The notes under the pieces: model-generated
Told to the model about the DNA's origin: nothing
The model's database searches: none
The model's input: only the letters and a program-made list of their open reading frames with translations
From: Heracleum sosnowskyi
Lineage: Eukaryota; Streptophyta; Magnoliopsida; Apiales; Apiaceae
DNA: 64,000 bases
Direction of reading: 5' to 3'
Assembly (NCBI GenBank): GCA_030848705.1
Contig: CM061235.1
Span: 134,485,228 to 134,549,227 of the forward strand
Program-made: the position numbers and the translations under genes
Part shown: positions 44,461 through 56,664 of the stretch, piece by piece
Position numbering within the stretch: the first letter of the stretch is position 1
Layout: each line of letters begins with the position of its first letter

Positions 44461-45387
44461 TTACTGCCTTACAGACAAACGATAAACGTGAAGACAGAAC
44501 CCAAGGGGAGGTTCCTTCATATCAAACACCAACACATCACCAACCGACAACTGTAACAAATGTGAGAAACGTACCCAACAAGCATGTATTTTCCAGCGAC
44601 GATCAACCTTGTGAAGTTGCAGGAAAAACACATTACAACCATGAGTAACAGTCAAGTACTGACCAGGAGACCAACGATCGCTGCAATCTTTGAAGTCCAC
44701 AAGAATGTCCTGAAAATTAAAACAATGCATTTGGAACATCATTGAATTTCACATTGAACACATACAAGCAGTATACACCATCACCTATGTAATTAAAAAT
44801 AGTGCAACAATCTTCCTCAAACAGAGGATTACGAAATATTTTTCCAATGCCATAAATTTTTTTCTTATCCTTTCTATAAAGTACAGAACTTTCTTCTCCA
44901 TCAGGCAGTTGAAATTTCACAATTCGAGGGAGGTCATCCCCAAATACATCAAGAAAACCACTGGGTACTTTCTAATAACATGAAAGAAACATTAATCAAT
45001 AAAAAGAATTATCATCTACTAACAAAGCTAAAATATACAAACAAACATAGATTCAACAACATTCCAAACAATACACAACATACCATTTTATTACGAACTG
45101 AAGTCACAGCAGTGGTAATGCGAAAAAAACGAGGAAACACCGGAACATTCTCCCCATCGGACTACACCAAACGGAACACTACAAACAACTCGCAAAAACA
45201 AACATGCATTTCAATTTAGTCCCAATAATCGTTCATTCAAATCAAAATAGATCCAATTAACACTAAAAGACCTCAATTAACAAAAATAAAAAAGATGAAG
45301 TATAGCACTAACCTCAATTGGGAGGAAACGACAGAGGTATTCTATAAATTTGGGTACTCTATTCTTATTTGTAAAAATACTTTTCAT
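44461..45387 (-). CDS. B3-domain protein gene (B3-II), four exons, apparently intact
   Basis: On the minus strand, exon 1 is 45387-45313 (25 codons, MKSIFTNKN to FLPIE) and exon 2 is 45161-45084 (26 codons, with VPVFPRFFRI). Exon 3 starts at 44971 with KVPSGFLDVFGDDLP, FQLPDGEESSVLY and CTIFNYIGDGVY. Exon 4 (from about 44712) has WSPGQYLTV, WVRFSHLLQLSVGDVLVFDM and a stop at 44461-44463. FFRI, followed by a VPSGF-type start, an FGDDLP strand and SVGDVLVFDM, fits the REM-like B3 fold that binds DNA. The exon 3 donor is unclear (GTGAAA near 44740 is a candidate). The predicted product is about 200 residues and nuclear. It resembles B3-I (11232-12700) in strand, exon 1 length and position next to an RPA1-like gene. 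Confidence 0.55.
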
Positions 45388-47036
45388 GAACACAAACTTC
45401 CTTTCTACTACAACAATTAATGGAGTTTCATTAATTCCATCTCAAACAAATAAAAAGGGAAAAATAAATAGTTAAATGCTACTGTTACAAGACAATGGAA
45501 AAATAATGTGTATTTACTACAATATTAATGCTGCACCAAAAAGTCAAATACCCAATGTCAATTTTAAAAAAAAGACACATAAAACAAAGACACTTACACA
45601 ATGTATAAAAAATAAGATTATTACAATTGCAATACATGTGCTCCAATGAAACAAAAACAAAATTGAACAAAATTTTAAAAAAAAGGTAACAAAGGAAAAT
45701 CTAACAAATAATTATCAAACCAAATTTTTTTAATAATTAAATTAAAAAATTTCAAATATTACACCCATGCGCACCGGCCAAAATATTTTGAGATGCTAAA
45801 ATACCTATATAATCTTAAAATGTCCACACTACACCTCATAGCAATATATTACTATAGTTAATCTTTACTTACTCCGTATTTTTTTTTCCAGGACTCCAAT
45901 ACATTGTTGATTACTTGCTCATGTTGACCTACTGCTCAAGTGTGATATACATGTGTATTTTGCCAAATCATAGAACAAAGTCTATGTACAAGAGATTCAT
46001 GTAAAAAAATGTCTACAAAGCGAGAAAAAATGTCAAAGCAAGTGAGAATGAGATGTCTACAAAGTGAGAATAAAATGGCAAAACAAGTGAGAAGGTGATC
46101 GTTGACCCCACTCCGAAGAATGAAGTAATGGAATGTAAATAAGATTGCTTAGTTATGATTTATTTGTTTTAGTTTTTTGTAATACATTCTTTTAGTTTTA
46201 AGTTTTGTGTTGTATTTAAAAAAAATGGAATTGCTGGTGAGCAAGATTAATACAATATTACAATTTACAAGTCAAAATTGGGTTTGAAATCTTAGTGACC
46301 AGTTTTTTTTTTGGGACACATCAAATTTGTGATTTATCTCTATTATAACTTATACAGATACATACAAGATTTGTGTGTGAGATCTCTTTCAATTTAATAA
46401 CCCTCAACATCCAACTAACCACTTCAAGACTTAATAACTACACAAAATAGCATAGCCATACAAAATAGAAAACAACAATTGCAAACTGCGATATCAACTT
46501 CCATGAAAAAAAGTGCTACGCAAACATACTTGTATATACATATATGTTATCCAAATCTTCAGATTTTTCCTCACTAAATCAGATTGACCTTCTAATCATG
46601 TATCAACTAGGTTAAAAAATATCTATGCTATCATATATTCATAGAGGAGAAGAGCAGAGATTTGATGGTGTGTGAATGTATAAAAAGGGTTGAAGAAGAA
46701 AAAGGGATGGGTCTAGTTATATGTAATACGCATGCCATATTGGGGTAATCAAATGGGTATAATTTGCCAAAGTGTTTGGATATGGGTATTTTGGTTAATG
46801 AGGACTGAAAATCCGGTATTTATATCATCCTTTCACTTTTCTCTATATTTTTCACATAAATAACTAGAGGAGACGGTATTCTAAATAAGTAAATGGTTGA
46901 TTAAAATTAAGCAGGACTAAATTTAATACATTATTGATTATACCAACAATCCAACATGATCACTTACATATTTATGGGCATTGAAATCGAAAGTTATATG
47001 ATTCTATTGATAAAAACACATTTTATTGAAGACTTA
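45388..47036. other. AT-rich intergenic DNA
   Basis: No gene or known element is recognised. A run of A/T tracts and one short direct repeat (46009-46093) are the only structures. The probable promoter of B3-II lies at its left end. Confidence 0.5.
46009..46093 (+). repeat. Two-unit tandem repeat, period 44
   Basis: The units begin ATGTCTACAAAGCGAGAA (46009) and ATGTCTACAAAGTGAGAA (46053), and each ends in CAAGTGAGAA. Confidence 0.7.
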
Positions 47037-47575
47037 GACGGTGTTTACTTAGTAAAAGTGGAATAAATAAGGAATGGAATGAAATAAGTATTTTATTCAT
47101 TTATTTGTTGAATTGAAATTTTATTTGGAATTAAATGTAAAAAATATATAATTTTATAACTATTGGATATGATCAATATTCTGTAGAATTCCAAAGTGGT
47201 TAAAAGATTTTTTTTTTTTTTTAGTCCATATTTTCGAATTTGAAATTTCTCGCAAGGAAGAAGTTTAATATACATTTATGTGTAGGCGGGAGGGAGAAAG
47301 ATTTGTAAGATACACTAATTTTGTGTGAGAGAGACAACAAAGAAAGAGAGATTTTTAATTTTGATATTAAATTTAAAAAGAAATTTGTCAAAAAAATATA
47401 TGAAAAAAAGAGAGAGTATGATATGCTCGAAAGGAAAAAGTTTATTCCACACTTTTCTGATAGTATTTAATCAAGTAAATTGGAAAAGAATGGATTTGAT
47501 AATGTTTCATCCCATTTATTTTTTGCCAAAAAATCCAGCCAATATTCATTTTGTTCCTAACAAGTAAACACAACC
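47037..47575. mobile_element. Tourist/PIF-like MITE (539 bp)
   Basis: The terminal inverted repeats GACGGTGTTTACTTAGTAA (left) and GGTTGTGTTTACTTGTTAG (reverse complement of the right) are flanked by TTA (47034-47036 and 47576-47578). A 3-bp TTA target duplication points to PIF/Harbinger. The interior is AT-rich and non-coding. The repeats are imperfect. Confidence 0.6.
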
Positions 47576-47674
47576 TTATTGTCCTAATCTATTATCAAAA
47601 AAACTACGGCGAAAGATGGGATCAAGCTGTATCAGGGGACGGGCCAGGAAAAACTAACTTTTAAAAACATAGTT

Positions 47675-49027
47675 TCTAAATGCAGTTCAAGACTACTTAA
47701 TGCAGTTTGCCGAAATTACACTAATAACCTTCCTGCAAACTTGTGAACAGTGAACCGTTTCCTTGTTTTCCGTGATTTTCGGCGTAATACTGTGAATTAA
47801 GTCAATGCAAACTTTAATATTTCTCATGTACCGTTTTATCATTTTTTTACAAATACCACGTGATTATTTATATTTACTTTTAATAAATATATAACTCAAT
47901 CATTCTTTTTTTAATTATTATTATTAAGAGGAAATTGTTGTATGATAATAATCACTGTAAACTAATTTTTGATACTAAATTGATGTTTTTACTGTATCTT
48001 TAATATAACAACATGTTTTTCTATCACTAATTAATTTATATCACAACGTTAACTAGTTTGAATTATTTTTTTTAAACCTATACTTTTTATAAAATATAAT
48101 ATGATATATTAGATATAACCAAAATCAACCACAAATGCAATTTATAAAAATTTAATATTTAAAATCATCTTTGGTTACATAATAAGTTACATAAATTAGT
48201 GTCCCACGAGCCTTATTGATTAGCTACAAACTCAACTCCAATTATTGATTTGATTGAGATGAAACGGCCTGTGAACGATATATATATATATCATGTATGC
48301 ATAGACAAAAGGGGAAGGGTCTGCAATGACAAGTTTTATTCATTTTAATCTTCGTTTATCCCCTTCTACTAACAATTTTTTGAATTTTCAGTTGATTTCA
48401 ATTTTTTTTTTAAGTTGCATCTAGTTGCTTTGGTTGCCGACCGTATTTTTGCAAAAAAATTTAGGTCGCATCTAGTTGCATATCGTATTTTTGCAAATAT
48501 TTTCAAAAGATGTTAAAATTGCAAAAAAAACTTAGAAAAATTAGTATTTTTGGTAATTTCTCTAAATTCTTTTGTAATTTGTAATCTTGGTTACGTAGAA
48601 AGAAAAATAATCATTAAATAATTTTAGAGTAAATAAATAAAAATCATTAGATTTAATATTTGAAAATAATTACACTGTTAAATATACAAATCAAATTTTT
48701 TTTATATTAAATTTTCTCCAATACTATATATAATTATTAAAATTTAAGTAAAAAATTATAAATTATTAATGAAGACCGTGTATAATAAATTCTAGTTAAA
48801 ACACTTAAACATTCATCGAAGACCTTATTTAACAGCTGAGTACGGACATTGCACAGTGAAATGCCGCCAAATATATTACTAGTTGGTTACTTTTAATTAC
48901 AGTACTTGGTAGTTTGGTAAAACTCCTGCTTAACTTACCATTTAATAGGTTGATTGACTTTAAATAGGCAGAAGGACATTAAAGTAATTTAAATGAACTG
49001 CATTCAGTAATTTTGAACTGCATTTAG
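47675..49027. mobile_element. Inverted-repeat element, unclassified (about 1.35 kb)
   Basis: TCTAAATGCAGTTCAAGACT (47675) reappears inverted at 48996-49027 (as GCTAAATGCAGTTCAAAATT on the minus strand), with a second inner AATGCAGTT in both arms. The interior has no ORF. It looks like a non-autonomous DNA transposon whose outer ends have drifted. I could not define a target duplication. Confidence 0.5.
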
Positions 49028-49662
49028 CACCACCCTTCAAAAATTGTAACTTTTTCTTTACACGTTTTCATTCTCTTGCAAAATGATTTACACAGTGAGT
49101 TTTTCTGGGCATAATTCTTCAAATGGGGTAAGTTCTTCATATGTAAGTCTTTTGAGTGCAGTCTCGGAAAAATATAAATATTACACTCACTCGTTCCCCT
49201 TGGCTGCTCCTCTATGCAAACGTTGAAACTTAAACCTACGAGTTTCTTCTACATGCTATGAGAAGGCCGAGGAATAATAAAAATACAACACTGCCATGGT
49301 CAAAAACTGCCATGATGATGATTACAACAATTCTCAAAGGAATTTGATACAACTGGAGATAGACTTTTTGGGAAATATGTTTCAGGTGCAACTCTATTGA
49401 TGCTGCATATCCTCTCTTTGCTTTGCATTCTCTGCAGAAAGAAAGTAAATATTATATAAATGAGTTGTTCAACACATCTGGACCGGGAAAGATCATAGAT
49501 GAGAGAGTTACTGACCTAGGACAAGTATGGATGGAAAGAGATTAGCCCTTTCTTTGGAAGATAAAATAAGGCTGTGAAATGGTACAAACATGAACTTAAC
49601 AAGTCCTTTTCAAGCAGAGAATAAAACTTTACAGGACCTGACTCATTGCCACAATTTTAATG
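49028..49662 (-). other. Probable 3' UTR and downstream region of the DENN gene
   Basis: There is no ORF. On the minus strand a CTAG/GTCAGT donor and a TTTCTGCAG acceptor could define an 84-bp intron in the 3' UTR (49432-49515). The transcript end is not visible. Confidence 0.4.
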
Positions 49663-52600
49663 TCATCTCAGTGGAGTGAAAGAGTTGCGCCCATCTTGTT
49701 GTGCAACAGGATGTTCCCGAAATCCTTCTTCGAGTCTATCTTGCAGTAGAGCTGCCCTTTCCGGGTTCATAAGCAGAAGCTGATGCATATCTATTGGAAG
49801 AACATTAAATACTGCCTTCAAATCTCCCCTCAGCTTTTGATAAATTGCCAAGGAGTCCTCATCGGCATTCCCAGACTGTTCCATAGAGAAGATTGTTTGA
49901 ATTTATATAATATATAGATACAAAAAAGAGAAGAAACATGAAATCAACTGATAATGGTTTCGAAATCAACAACTTCACAGCAGACAATGAATGTGAACCA
50001 AATAATTTTTCTCATTCATAACCTACTTAACTCTCTCCTCACCAGATATAGTGCGTGTGTGTGGGACAGTGTGTGTTCATAAACTGAGACACGCTAATTG
50101 TCCTGGGTCTGCTCTTGTTCATTCTCAGTAGATGGTGAGGAAAATTAAGTATTTATTGGCAACATGTAATGATCAACGTATGTATTTCTAAACTCAGGAG
50201 ATTTCACAGTCCACTTGTCCCAAGTTCTCGAACAAGAGACTTCGAATCTCAGTAGACAAATTTCTCATTTCGTTTTAACAAGATCATAGACTACGAGTTT
50301 AGGCTATCACTCACAAAATATTTTAATGCAACTACTAGATCCGACTTCTTTTTTTATTGTAATTAAACACACACAACCACTATGCCTTTGGCAAGACCTG
50401 ACCTCCACCTCAAGTAAAATGGGAGGGGAGCGATGCTGCATGAACAAGATGCAAGTACACATACTACACAACATTCAAAATCACTAGCATTATGCAGCTA
50501 TATGTTGCAACAAATAAGCGTACAAAGCATGTTACAAATTGCACTGCACCAGAAACTGTTACAGCATGCATGTAGATATGTAATCTACTACCATAGTTTT
50601 GTATCAGTTATTCTTGATTCACCATTCTCTTCAAAGACCTTCTAACCCCTTGCAATGCAGTCCCCATGTAACAAATAAGATATCTACACACGCATAAACA
50701 AACACTGCCGACACGCATAATCAATACCATAAAAATTGTCTTCCATGCCCCTAGTCCATAGAAGAATAGCACAATTGACTCGTTAAGTCTAAACATAACC
50801 AAAGAGCAGTTGCGATAAAAATTATGACAAGAACCAAATTTATACTTGGGCTTCCAATTGAATGTCTTTCTGGCAATCGGCAAAGAACTTAAAGATAAGC
50901 ATATGCAACACAAATGTAATGACTCTTTTATATAAGTAAATGATATGTCTTTGTTAATACTTTATGAGTACAGATTATATAGTTCTTGAACCAACTAGGA
51001 ACTTCTTTAGGATATCAAACCCACAGATCAACACTGATTCAAAAACAATTTACATATATAGGTAAACATATTATATTATCAATTGTCCCAGGTTTGTACT
51101 GACAGAAACAATTCCATGTCCGGTCCTTATCTCAGAATTGAATAAAAATGTATGAACATACTAATATTTTTCTATTGTGGATGCTGTGATACAGATTGGA
51201 AGCTAGAGTGACCTACTAAAATTTCTAATCTCATAACTTATCACTAGATAGATACTGCAAATACATGATTACTCATCAGACAGTAAGAAGTCATATGCAT
51301 TTGAAATTATCTGTATTTAATTTGTCTTCTGAGTGCCAAACTCGGTCAGCTTTTCATAGTATATGTAATCAATTTTCTGATGCTACGTCTAGTAAGAGTT
51401 TTATATCAGGGAATATGGTGCAAGCCCTCGTGGTTATCAACATTTCCCAAAGACCACCTCCCACACCAAGCAACAAACTAAACAAAAGCCATCGCCAACC
51501 ACACTACAAATTTAAAAAAAATTGTATTTCTTGCATAGTCTTACTTTATGTAGTTTTTCCCCATCTCTAATAAAGCTTCTGTGCTCTTTCCAGTATCCAA
51601 TATTACAAAATCCTTCTTCACTTATAGTCACTCCCTTACTACTATCCTGATATTAGCTGACTAGCACACTGTTTAAATAAAACAGAAAATGACAATCTAC
51701 GATAAATTTTAGGTTCACTCCAAATGCAGCAAATTGTACTCAGTTTTTTAATTTGTGTTGCATGTCTAATATTATTTAAAAGCGTAAAAGGCATCTTTGT
51801 CATTGAAAATCTATTTCGAGACAGACTTGCACAAAATATTGGTTGAATCGTGAGGCTGCAAGAAAGACGATCTATTTCTATGGTTTGAAGATACACTTGC
51901 CTGTTCTTCTCCGATAAGGTGCCTCTCTATAGCATTAAAGGAATCAACAACTTCCAGTTCAGACATTTTATTTATGTACTGGTAGATGTCAGCTTTTATC
52001 CTTGCTTGTCTCCATAGTTTATGCTGTTCCTGCTCTGCAACAGTACGTTTCCTTTGAAACCATGGCCTGAAGTTGTGACCACTCAAGAACCGCCTGCAGT
52101 TTTACAGAATATAAGCGCTCTTAAAAACATACTAGAGTTGTGCATTAATAAAAAGAATAACATTTGAAAGAAAATCGAGTCTAAAATTTTTTAGAAGAAC
52201 ATTGAACTACAAATTCTGCAACAGTGAAACAGATGTTATATATCGGAAAAGAATTATCAACAGATTTTATTTTGGAGGAGAAATTACTTGTATAGCTCAA
52301 GCCAATTTGATCTCATTCGCTTTGACAAAAACTTTCCAGGACCTCTTGCTGATAAACTTCCAAGGAACTCGTCATCATCGAATTGAGGGAGAGGAGGGGG
52401 GTCAACAAATGGCGATAATCCTTCAGAAGGTGCAAAAGCTCTGAAATATCGACCAAAGGGGGCAAGAAAGTTGGTAGTAAGTTCCAGAAAATGTCGACGT
52501 AGTATTTCATTGTTAACGACTGACATTGACTCCTCTACCCGTGGTGACATCCCGGCATCAACAAGTCTGTTTAAGATAGAAGTATCTGGCTTTGTGATTG

Positions 52601-53822
52601 CTGTGTAAGTTGTCCAGAATGCTTCTTTGTGTTTTGACATGAGACTAAGTGGACCATCTCTCCTCAACTTAACAGCGTTTAACAAAGTTAGAGGAGAAAA
52701 CTTCTTTAGGGATTGTGGAAGACCGAAAGCATCAAGTCTAGCAGGCACACTGCCAATTGAGGCCCTTGGAGCTAGACTAGGGCGACTCGAATTAGGAGCA
52801 GGACATCCAACGGAAACTGTATGAGGGATATTGCGCAGAGATTTTAAGAAGAAAAGGTTTGTGACACCCAGAATCATTGGAGGAAAAACATCCCCTTCTT
52901 GTAGTGAGTTTAAATGGGCAAATGCAGGGTCATGAATGGTGAAGTAAGGCCTAAAATCAACACTCAAAAGGAGTGGGGCTACTAAACTAACAAGACTAGC
53001 AACTGCCTCACAGCACTGAGGAGGTGTTGGCGCAATTATAAGAATAGGCTCACCAATAAGTAGCAGTTCCCATAGTACCCAAAGCTGCAACAGGAGGCCC
53101 TTGAATGTACCAAAAAGATCAGAGTCGTGAAAAAGACCCTGTGGAACTGACTGATTAGTAGGAAGAAGCGGGGCCAGTGAAGAGGCCGACTCTTCAAACG
53201 ACACCTCACCATCCAAAGGCAAGCTATGAGCAGGTGGCAAGTTCACTTTAAGTGTGGCGTTTCCTATAGGAAGATCCATCAATTGACCAGGTAGAGGAGC
53301 AGGCCATTTTGATACATAAGCAGCAACATTATCGAGGGCTTTCTTGCCAATGTCAAAAAACAAAGGACCCATGATTTGTAACAAAGGCCTGAAAACACTA
53401 GAATATGGACTATGAGACAAAATCACTACTGACTTCTGTTCACCACCTCGCTTTAGCCTTTCATCATGTCTCTGCCTATTAAATGCGAAACCATACAAAT
53501 ACCTAGTACTTATACCCCCAACCTTCGAGGAGGTCTCAAGCGCCACCTTGGAGTTTCTCCTCTTGATTCGGAAGAAAAAAATGGAATCATGAATGCTCGA
53601 CCTATTATGGTTTTGGGAAACAGAATCCGGAAATGAACTAAAGGACACTTCAAGTTCCTCTTCTTGACTAAGACAAGCAGGTGGATAGCAATCTTCAATT
53701 AGCTGACCCTGTTCAAGGTCAAATCTAATGATACAAAAGGCAACAACCCATTGATGAAAAGATTCCGGGTCAACACTCAAGGTTGGTTCAGACTTCAAAA
53801 ATAATGACGGAGACCGGCTCAT
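49663..53822 (-). CDS. DENN domain-containing protein, DENND6/FAM116-like, three coding exons
   Basis: The exons are 53822-52288, 52093-51901 and 49875-49663. They total 1941 bases and encode 646 residues, a normal length for the family. The ATG is fixed by an in-frame TAG three codons upstream. The N-terminus shows FHQWVVAFCIIRFDLEQGQL and EDCYPP, the uDENN start. GEPILIIAPTPPQCCEAVASL and FRPYFTIHDPAF (residues about 258-307) belong to cDENN. GKFLSKRMRSNWLELY crosses exon 1-2 and leads to FRPWFQRKR and VVDSFNAIERHL. Exon 3 has KAVFNVLPIDMHQLLL and MNPERAALLQ. DENND6 proteins act as Rab exchange factors in endosomal traffic in animals; the plant role is inferred from that. Intron 2 uses a GC donor (CAG/GCAAGT). 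No damage is seen. It is the only ordinary host gene in the window. Confidence 0.92.
49876..51900 (-). other. Intron 2 of the DENN gene (GC-AG, about 2 kb)
   Basis: It starts GCAAGTGT and ends GGAACAG on the minus strand. Short open frames inside have no recognisable motif. No mobile element is seen. Confidence 0.75.
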
Positions 53823-54577
53823 TTCTAGCTAGCCGACGCCAAGTACCACTTACAAAAAGAACATTCTTGTCGGTATCCGCCCTCTACAGGTCCCTAATCA
53901 GCCGAAACACATCAAAACCACATATTCAACAACCAATCAATCTACACAAACAAATGTAAAAACAATGCACAAGCAATTAGTTGCTATCATTCAAATTTGA
54001 CAAATCAACACAAACTATGCTACTCAAAACAAAGAAAAATCCATAAAGATTCCTAATTTACCACTAAAATATTCGAAAAACAGCAAATTCAAAGCCAAAG
54101 ATTTGGGAAAACACAAAATAAACCAACTACAAGCAAGCACATTATCCACACAAAGAACTTAAAAAGACAGAATCTTGACAACATTTTATGATTTACAAGA
54201 TTCAAATATATCCAAAACTTAACATTAATCTGCCAACCAAGAAACTTAACACATTTCAAGAAACACTTGATAATTACAATAGCTTTAAAATCAAATTCAA
54301 TGCATTATTAACAAATATAAACAAAAGGGTATGTAGAAAAATACCTGAATTCAAGAACCCAGAAAGGAAAAACAGCAAAAAGCAATCTAGATCGAGCAAT
54401 AATGGAGAGAAATTTAATTAGAAAAAAGGGGGTTTTGGGGTATAATAAAAGTAGTATATGTATATCGATTATAATTGGGGGATAATGATTTGAAATCAAT
54501 TGAGATGATTTGAAGAAGAGGGTCTCGCTCTTTTCTTTTTCTTTTTCTTTCTCAACCTCCAACACTTTCTACATCAA
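53823..54577 (-). other. 5' UTR of the DENN gene with an intron
   Basis: On the minus strand a TTCAG/GTATTT donor at 54344 and a GATTAG/GGACC acceptor at 53894 fit a 451-bp 5' UTR intron. The leader outside it is GA-rich near 54520-54560, as in many plant leaders. The Helitron copy begins immediately upstream. Confidence 0.55.
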
Positions 54578-54620
54578 CTAGCTTTATTACCCGTGCGAGG
54601 CACGGGTTTATTCTAAAATA

Positions 54621-54627
54621 TTTTATA
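54621..54627 (-). promoter_or_regulatory. TATA box inside H1, upstream of the DENN gene
   Basis: Minus-strand TATAAAA lies about 40 bases inside H1. The predicted start would fall at about 54590, at the Helitron/5' UTR border. The same place reads ATTGCGTAATT in H2 (plus strand), so the box seems specific to this copy. Use as a promoter is inferred. Confidence 0.4.
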
Positions 54628-56516
54628 ATTTGTCATTAATTCCGGTATATTTGTTTGTGGTATATTCATATTGATGGTTTGATTACCGAAATATTTGAAA
54701 ATTTAAGTTAGCAATGGTTATTGTAAAATTAATATATCTATTTTTTATTATATTTTGTTTCTTTAATCGGAAGTTCGTGTGATACACGTATATGATTTGG
54801 ATGTGAATAGTTTGTTGTCGATTTTCGAGTAAGTAAGTATTTTGATCTTTCTTTACTGCATAATTTGTTCTTTAAAAAACTTGATATGATTTTGTATACA
54901 TATTCTTAATTAGTGTTGATGGTTTGGTGATTGAGATATTTAAAAATTTTAAGTTAGCCATAGTTGTTTGTAATTTTAATATTCCTCTTTTTTATTGTAT
55001 TGTATTCGTTGAATTAGAAGTTCGTGTTAGATATGTCTATGATTTGGATGTGAATAAGTTGATATTGATTTTCGAGTAAGTAAGTATTTGATGTTTTTTT
55101 ACTGCATATTTTTTTTTTTAAAAAACTCGATATATTTTTACATACATATTCTTAATTGGTTAACAATGAATAACTCTCTCGCAAATCATTTCGACCACAA
55201 TGAAGATAACATGAAACTATGTCACATTACTAACCATTCGATATCATAAATTTATGTTATGTATATTTATTCCAATATCATTAACATTTTAAATTATATT
55301 TTATTACTTTTTAAATAATATATTTCATTTAAAATATCATAATAATGTCATCCTATGATTTAAAGGGTATAAACTATGTTGCTCTATTATATATATAATA
55401 GATAATAGATTAAAAGATAATAGCAGACACGTTGAATACAATAATTGTACAGTTGTGGATATACTTTATTTATAAAACTATTACTTATATCTCTCAAGAA
55501 GCTGCTAAACTGATTCGTGATAAGTTACTCGTTTTACCTTACAATTGTCACTTCGCACAAATAATTTAACAATTAATACTTTTAACATTTTTTCATAGAT
55601 ATTCAAAAAATTTAAACCAATTTTAGTTAAGATTTGATTTAATCATACGATGACAACTTCAACTTTTTTGTAAAAATCTCCAATACGAACTTTTTTATTA
55701 GTATACAAAGAAAACTCTTTTGCATTTTTCGGGTTCAATACTTTATATACTAATAGTGTATTTTTCGAAAATGATCAACGTATAAAATTTATTTATTGAA
55801 GACGAGATTTATAATATATAGGATCGTAGTAAAACTAAAGTTTTAATCTTATCTAAAATTTCAAAACTACGTATATAATCTATAAGTTGTTAATATCTTA
55901 TAATGAAGCATTAATAAATGTTAAATGATGAATAAAATCCATTTTACGCTTATAATATATAAGGATATAATTGGAATGGAGTAAATAGGTTGATAGTTTT
56001 AAATTTTAAAATAAAAATTAAAAAAGACTATAATAAGTGATAGTGGCTATAGATGTCAACATTTGTCACATTATCACCTAGGTCATGGTTCAATTTTCAT
56101 TAAAAAATTTTTTTATCATCAATATAAAATTAGAAGGGTAATTTAGTAATCTATTATCATCAATATAATATTGAAAAAGTAATCAGGAATCTAATATATA
56201 TAATCTGATAGTATATAGAATTTGTAATCTAATAGTATATATAATCCGAGTCATTATATATTTAATACAAATAAACATGATTTACAATATTAAAATATTA
56301 ATATAATCCTTTTTTATGGATCAATTCCAATTTTATAATATTTTGTATATCTTGCGCGAGTTTTTCTCTGATCTGGTCAAAAATATGATTTTAAAGCATT
56401 TGTGAAAATGAATTATCTACCTTATCAAGAGATTACAAGAATAGACCAAAATAGAATATAACATATTGAGTATTTGCACATATTAATAAAGAGTTTTATA
56501 ATATAACTAAAATTGA

Positions 56517-56586
56517 TATGTAGCATAGTGGTAAGGAATGTTACTTCTAATCAAGAGGTCAAGGGTTCAATTCCCATTAAAGACAT
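56517..56586 (+). other. tRNA-like fossil within H1
   Basis: TAGCATAGTGGTAAGG resembles a tRNA A box. ACTTCTAATC resembles an anticodon loop with TCT. GGTTCAATTCC (56564-56574) is a near-perfect B box. The acceptor stem does not pair, so it is not a functional tRNA. A weaker relative lies near 56040-56100, with GGTTCAATTTT. Both are followed by similar AT-rich sequence. Confidence 0.4.
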
Positions 56587-56664
56587 TTTTTTTATCATTA
56601 ATATAATATAGGAGGGGTAATTTAGTAATTTAACATTGAATAAATTGTCTCACTAAACCTCTAG

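Larger units (their letters stand above)
43531..45387. mobile_element. Helitron-derived block, right segment
   Basis: It continues the block cut at 18380. It holds the end of the plus-strand RPA-II gene and the antisense gene B3-II. The right border is placed at the start of B3-II only because no further related gene is seen. A true terminus was not found. Confidence 0.55.
54578..56664 (-). mobile_element. Non-autonomous Helitron-like element H1 (about 2.09 kb)
   Basis: Read on the minus strand, the 3' end has an 8-bp perfect stem (ACCCGTGC / GCACGGGT, loop of three, 54589-54607), then seven bases, then CTAG followed by T, the Helitron 3' signature. The other end is set by the string CTCTAG/TT shared with H2 and H3. 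The host site becomes A/T, as expected for Helitrons. The interior is AT-rich, without genes, and contains two tRNA-like stretches. The 5' TC of classical Helitrons is not clear. It has the same orientation as the DENN gene and lies directly upstream of it. Confidence 0.68.

Noticed and set aside
50433..51570. Open frames of 70-101 codons between DENN exons 2 and 3
   Set aside because: They lie inside intron 2, on either strand, without recognisable domains.
56517..56586. A functional tRNA-Arg gene
   Set aside because: The acceptor stem does not pair and the D arm is poor; only the internal boxes are good.
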